Assembly (NCBI GenBank): GCA_021234535.1
Contig: CM037843.1
Location: 7,739,157-7,803,156, forward strand
Reading direction: 5' to 3'
Source of the DNA: Stichopus chloronotus
Taxonomy: Eukaryota > Echinodermata > Holothuroidea > Aspidochirotida > Stichopodidae
DNA: 64,000 nucleotides
Part shown: positions 58,579-64,000 of the stretch, one piece after another
Layout: each line of letters opens with the position of its first letter
Position numbering within the stretch: the stretch's first letter is position 1
Notes under the pieces: model-generated
Database searches by the model: none
The model's input: the letters and a program-made list of their open reading frames with translations, nothing else
Told to the model about the DNA's origin: nothing
Position numbers and translations under genes: made by a program

Positions 58579-61380
58579 AGAGGCTGTTTGAAAAGAGTTG
58601 AACATAATTGGGACTGAATCTTGTGTTTGGTGATTTAATAGCTGATAGAGATTGAAGGAGGAAAGACAGTTGTGGCATACATCACACATAACTTTTTGCA
58701 TTTTCTTCTTCCAAATGGAGTATGAGCACATATCCCTTTAACAGATCTGTTGGCAAAAAGTTTCTACATTGAGAAATTTAGTCAGCGATGCTCCCCAGAA
58801 GACAGAAAAAACTTCTTCTTTTTTTTTTTTTCAGTTTTTGTCATGTTGACATCACATACTTAATATTCATGAGCATGTATCTTATGTTTCTTCCTAGCTT
58901 TGAACATGCAATGCTGTTTTGTAAAGGTCACCAATGTTTTCCTCCAGAGTTCAGGTAAACATTGATGGGCACTTTCTGACTAGATTTGCAATTAGCAGAT
59001 GATCTTTAACACCGATCTGTTGGAAGTGATACGCTCGTACCCAATTTGAAAGGAAAAGAGTGTAAAAAGTCGTGTGGAAATGTATGCCACAACCGCTTGT
59101 CCTCCTGTAGCATTGGTTATTTCACCTCTGAGCGGGTCCTGTCTTTTGAAATTGTATCAGACACATTGCAGGTATTATCATCAGATGAGCCAATATTTAA
59201 AAAATTGGCAGAGTAACCCTTAATCCATTTTAGATTCATGTCTACATAACGAGGAAATTTGCAGATTCACATACACCTGTCTTGTAGTCCATCCATACCA
59301 CAATAAGAAAAATTATTAAAGTTACTTCTTGTTTTTACTTAACCCTGAGAGTACAGTATACAGGGAATAGCTTTTATCATTGGATCAAAATTTCCTGATT
59401 TTTTGTTGTTGTTCTGGTCCCCAGTATTCCAGACAACAAATCCTTCTACTGCATTCTTCATTTGACTCAGGTATTAGCAAATTTTGCAAATTAAAATTCA
59501 AAAAATCACATGCATCTTGTTTCAATGAATTCACTTCTTTCAAATACCTAAATGACAATCTCTTGCTGTCTGACTGAGTGACTGCCTTTAAGACATTCAA
59601 GATTCTTACTTTTATCATTTATCTGTTCTTTAGTGAAAGTTCTGACAACTGCTTGAGGGGTAAATAGTTCTATAGTTTGCAAAGCATGCCCATCACCAAC
59701 CCACTTTGGCCATAGTTATCATTATTTTTGGCCTTAGATGTCTTTTTGTAAGTCCACATAATGGTAGCTTTGTCATCAGATTTGAAGCTGCCACTATGAA
59801 AAGTTCACTTTTTCAGTTCTGCAAGTGATTTGCTTCTAATCCTGCCTTTCAGATCAGCATTCCCCACAGAGTATCAACAGTAGGGGGAGGGTGAAGAAGG
59901 CCTGTGAAGGGCATATGTATTCACAGAGCAATTGCCCTGAGTTGTTTGAGGGGAGGGGGAAAATGTTCGATAGTTAACTGAGATGCCTAGTGATGCAAAA
60001 TGATGCAAATTGGAGACAATTTCTTGGTTTATCTGAATTGCAGGAACCCATTTGCAACTTTTTTTCAGATGTGGAGCTTAGGCCTTTTTGGAGGGAACAT
60101 CATTTTAGGCAGTGGTTGTTATTTCATCTTTATGTTTTCCTTTTTGTTGTCTCTTAATCTTTATTATGCTTTTGAATGAAAAAAAAAAGAGATTCCTTCA
60201 GTTGGTGTCAATCAAAAACGCAGAGCATGGCCTGTTGTTTGATATCGGCAGCATTGTGCTATATGATTTGTAACTTCTTCATGTTGCATTCATTTTCAGC
60301 TGTCTCAATGCTAGACAGAGTTTCATTATTTTTTCCTTTTCTGATGGTACACCCCCGCCCTTTGTCCCATCGACACGTCATTCTATGTAGTTGTGCTTGC
60401 ACGACAGTTTTTAACAGAATGTGGAAATTTGCCATTGAGAGCAAAGCTAGCAGTCTGTGATCATATGTGAAAATGAGAAAATTCTTTTATGTGATTTTAC
60501 AGAAACTATATTAAAAGTCTTAATGCAGAAGAGGTTGACTGGTTAGTTGAAACTCAGAATGTGGTTTCGACGAAGAAGAACGTAGAAATTATTCGTTGTT
60601 GCTGAACTGTCATTAACTGTAGCATAATTTAAGTCAGAAAACATGGTCCAACTCAAACTATGTTTAACTATTACCTCTAATTTCCAGTCTCTCATTTCCT
60701 TAAGCTTTTGGACAGCCTTCCTCCTCTCTCTAAGCATTGTTTTGCTGACATCTCTCAGAGTACATGCTTACATGCCAAGCGTAATGGATGATATTCCATT
60801 AAAGTGCTTTCCGGGTAAAAGGTCGTACTTTCCATCCAGGTGACCTCAGATATGAAATAGTTTGCGAGCAATATCAATTGTAATAGCAAGAATCATATAT
60901 ATATATATTTTTCTGTAAATTTTAAAGCATTTATAATTGTAAACTTACGATAAACCAGCAGTGATTTCATTCCTCTACTATTTTTTTCGTTTCTCGATGA
61001 AAATAGACGATGATAACAACTAAGTCTGTGCGTCCGTTTTGATTGAGCTGTTTCACGGACTTGTCATGTTGCTGTGTCTACAGTCCATCTATCTCATCCA
61101 TCAACAGAAATGCTGTAGCTCACAGCTAGCCTGTTCACTAAATCCTTGCGAATGATGTTCATGTTGTTGCTCAGATAGCGGGGCCCTGTAACTGTTCCAA
61201 TTCAAAGTACATTCATGTGGACGGTCACAAATAGGGAGGCCTTTAAAACCTCGTCGGGGATTTAACCTGATCTGGATGAAAATTTTGGGACAATGACCAG
61301 CTACTTTGGGACACAACAAAGGTACCAGGATAAGAGGTCAAAGGTTGTTTCTAATGTCTACTGGCGCGAACGTGAGATTT
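58579..61380 (+). other. GGT 3' untranslated region and downstream DNA
   Basis: No further exon follows the TGA at 58578. ATTAAA hexamers occur near 59315 and 60800 and could be polyadenylation signals, but I cannot choose between them. A (TA)-rich tract lies at 60896-60908. No other gene was recognised. Confidence 0.4.
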
Positions 61381-61381
61381 T

Positions 61382-61855
61382 TTGATCTCCATATTGCAAC
61401 TACCAACCGACGGTATTCAAGTGTCGAGCAGAGATGGCATCCAGTATGATTTTAGGGTATTTTGTACGATAAAAACGTTACAATACTCACAATACGACAG
61501 TATGGTAGTGCTTGCAATGTTTGTTACACAATTCGTGGATCAAAGTTGGTATTATCATCAGTACTTTGTAGCGGGGTATCAGAAAATGCACATTAATTCA
61601 AGGTCGTATGAAGTTATCAGTGGCCAAAAGGTTGAATACTGTGAACCAATGTTAACCTTCCAATCAGTAGACCCTGTCGGTGCCACGGTAATTTTGTTTA
61701 CATTCTTTTCACATTCTGAGGAACCAATGAAAATTAGTTTTCAAAATTTAACTGAGAATTGTGGACTCTCCGTGAGACGTTTCGCTAGAAATTCCCTTAT
61801 ACATGACCATGTTTCATCGATGTTTTTCAATAACAGACATGATATTCCTATTTAA
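61382..61855 (+). CDS. Unassigned 157-codon open reading frame
   Basis: This is the longest ATG-to-stop frame in the window. It opens MISILQLPTDGIQVSSRDGI and ends FNNRHDIPI. I recognise no domain, signal peptide or repeat; it has no long hydrophobic helix. It lies close upstream of the 62.3-kb repeat array. A frame of this length can occur by chance in 64 kb, so it may be non-coding or a transposon fragment. Confidence 0.2.
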   Translation: MISILQLPTDGIQVSSRDGIQYDFRVFCTIKTLQYSQYDSMVVLAMFVTQFVDQSWYYHQYFVAGYQKMHINSRSYEVISGQKVEYCEPMLTFQSVDPVGATVILFTFFSHSEEPMKISFQNLTENCGLSVRRFARNSLIHDHVSSMFFNNRHDIPI

Positions 61856-62269
61856 GATTGGGTAGGCCTACATGCAGCCTCGAACGCTCGGGAAACACCG
61901 TTTCCGGCTGAGGGAGACGTGTACGTTACTCGCCAACATAGTGGCGTTCCGCTTAGTGATCCCGCTGATTGGAAGTAACTTTGAGCAAGAAATCTCTGCC
62001 CCCCACCCATTTCTAGGCGCCTGTAAGCCTAAGTGTTCAGCCTCCAAAATATTTGCCAAGCACGCAAAGAAACCAGAATGCACGAATGCGTTGTGGTTTA
62101 GATGATTTTATTATGAGGACTTTTTATGAATGTAATATATGATGACTGATACGTATCATGTCTCAACACACACAACTGCATATTACAGACATATGTCCAA
62201 GAGATTCCTGTCGCGAAATATCAAGATCTATTTTTTTACCAATTTCACCCTTGTTGCCCCAAATATCCC

Positions 62270-62895
62270 CCACCAAAACATAATACGTTTTTGCGACCAA
62301 TGATGGTACATCACTAGCAAATATGAGATCCATGCAAGCTTTCCTTTTTGAGATACAGTATCACTTTTACTAAGTTATAAATATCTGATCCATGTTGACC
62401 CCTCTTGACGTTTGACCTCCACTAGAGACAGTAGTGGTCGTGTATTGAATGGGTTCACCTACATACTAAAAAAAAAATCTGTCCAAGCTTCCAACCTTGA
62501 GATATCCTGTTTACAAAGTTTCACAATCTGACGGGGCCCCTGATGACCCCTGTTGACCACAAATGACATGCTGTCAACAACTTTGTCACAATTTGACCCA
62601 AAGGAGCTTTACACGTCCACCAAAAAACAATAGGCTTTGCCCTCGTTGTGGTACACCAACATACAAAATATTAGATTTGTCCAAGTTTCCCTTCTTGAGA
62701 TAGTGGGTTTACAATGTTTTCACACTTTGACCCCTGTTGACCCCAAATGACGTTGTGACTATCCACCTTGAACTATAGGGGTGTTGTACTCAATGTGGTA
62801 CACCTACAGACAAAATGTGAGGATTCTGTTCAAGCTTCTCTTTTTGAAATATGTGTTTTACAAAGTTATCATAATTTGACCCCTAATTCTAGAAC
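62270..62895 (+). repeat. Modular repeat array, at least four units
   Basis: Anchors TTTTTGAGATACAGTATC, CCTTGAGATATCCTGTTTAC, CCTTCTTGAGATAGTGGGTT and TTTTTGAAATATGTGTTTTA are spaced about 150-190 bp. Between them lie TTTGACCCCTGTTGACCCCA and AATGAC-type phrases and the word GTGGTACACC. It is the same family as 1-240 and 47.37-47.86 kb. Confidence 0.8.
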
Positions 62896-64000
62896 GAGGG
62901 TTTGGGAATTTGAATATGTAAATTGTGCTTGGTGTCCACTAGCTGTGTTTTAAGTATCAAAACTTGGGGCATATGTCGTATCTGTCCACATCCAGTTGTA
63001 AATGACTGCACAGCACAAGTTTCCAGCTTGTTCCAAGGTTGTGCAAACAGAGACCACCAACACAACATTTGACTGTGGAGCAGCGGTTTCCAACTAGGCT
63101 TTTGGACTCCCCGTGCTGGTGCAACCAATTTGTTAAACCATCTCCTGGTAGCTCTTTCGCAACCCATGTAGCCTATCGGAAATAAATACACTTTTGGGGG
63201 TATAGCGAAATTTTGCCTTTAAGTAGTTTTATATGCAAACCTTTCTCCTAGAGTTACCCTAAAACTGTTTCCTACTATGCATCGGATTATTATTAGCACT
63301 ACCTGTTTCAATTGTCAAATAATATTCCCATGTACTCTCTTGTGGTGTTTGCTGGTACCGCCCAGGAAAATTAGCAGTGCCCCTGGTTGGGAATCAGGAG
63401 AACTAGAGAAAGAGAAATTACCCCAGTCTATTAGCATCGAATCACCTCCGACTTGCCAGAAATTGCCACAATATATTTTTCTTGAGCACCTGTGCCAGTG
63501 CGTTTGTATAGCAAAGTAGACCAAAAAAGATGCTTTGTCACGTGTGTAAAACTACCAGGAGAGATTGAATGAAAGATTTTATAAGCTACCTTCTTTTACA
63601 CTTTTCTTTAATTACAAATATTGGTGCTGATGGTACGGAAAAGACGTAAAATGAATTATGTTTCTTGATACTGCCAACTTTTATCTCTCATTGAGAGTAA
63701 GTTAACCTGCAAGGTAACCTTAATCAGATGAAAAGGTCGGCAAATGTCTGCACCGCGAATTTATTAATCACATGAACACAGACTTTGTGACATGCCATGC
63801 TCTAAATATTTCTGTTCACGACATGGACACTGTCATTTTTACCGAAATATTACCGATGCAACATGCCACTTTGAAAGCTAAGAGTAATAGCTCATGTTGC
63901 CAAGAGGGTGATGGAGAGGATGCTGAAATTTACCTAATGGCTTAACACTGGGCATGGTGGATTTGAGTGCAGTTGAAGTGTCAAGATAGGTAAGTGAGTG
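62896..64000. other. No gene recognised
   Basis: A minus-strand 100-codon frame (62889-63191) and shorter frames lack homology or splice support. No structured repeat was seen. Confidence 0.4.

Overview
This is a window from a eukaryotic nuclear genome. It is AT-rich, with long introns and GT-AG splice sites, many short scattered transposon remnants and abundant microsatellites. The protein matches and the repeat style (CR1-type LINE debris, a TTAA-flanked MITE family, frequent GTAGGCCTA-like words) suggest a marine invertebrate deuterostome, most likely an echinoderm. The phylum is inference. There are no bacterial-type operons, CRISPR arrays or phage genes.

Two real protein-coding genes were reconstructed, placed head to head. 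On the minus strand, roughly 0.6-8.9 kb, are the first seven coding exons of CPSF2 (CPSF100, a subunit of the mRNA 3'-end processing complex). They encode residues 1-379 in one continuous reading frame; the gene runs off the left edge. On the plus strand, 23.3-58.6 kb, is a complete eleven-exon gamma-glutamyltransferase (glutathione hydrolase proenzyme, GGT1/GGT5 type) of 594 residues. All splice phases agree, and the catalytic threonine and substrate-binding residues are intact. Its first coding exon is only 38 coding bases long and lies about 14.9 kb upstream of the second.

The roughly 14.4 kb between the two coding regions holds a dead CR1-like non-LTR retrotransposon (about 10.2-12.75 kb). 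It has a PHD-finger plus coiled-coil ORF1, a deletion where the endonuclease should be, and a broken reverse transcriptase. Intergenic and intronic DNA also carries a four-copy TTAA-flanked MITE family, several fold-back elements, a 1.47 kb element with CAGGGTTCCCACA termini inside a CPSF2 intron, modular repeats of about 130-190 bp at both window ends and in a GGT intron, two other dispersed repeat families, and long simple repeats. From 58.6 kb to the end there is only GGT downstream sequence, an unassigned 157-codon ORF and repeats.

The two genes do unrelated jobs: nuclear pre-mRNA cleavage and polyadenylation, and extracellular glutathione breakdown. No previously undescribed multi-gene system is visible. 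The most notable items are the GGT micro-exon architecture, the TTAA MITE family, the PHD-bearing LINE relic and a near-perfect intronic hairpin.
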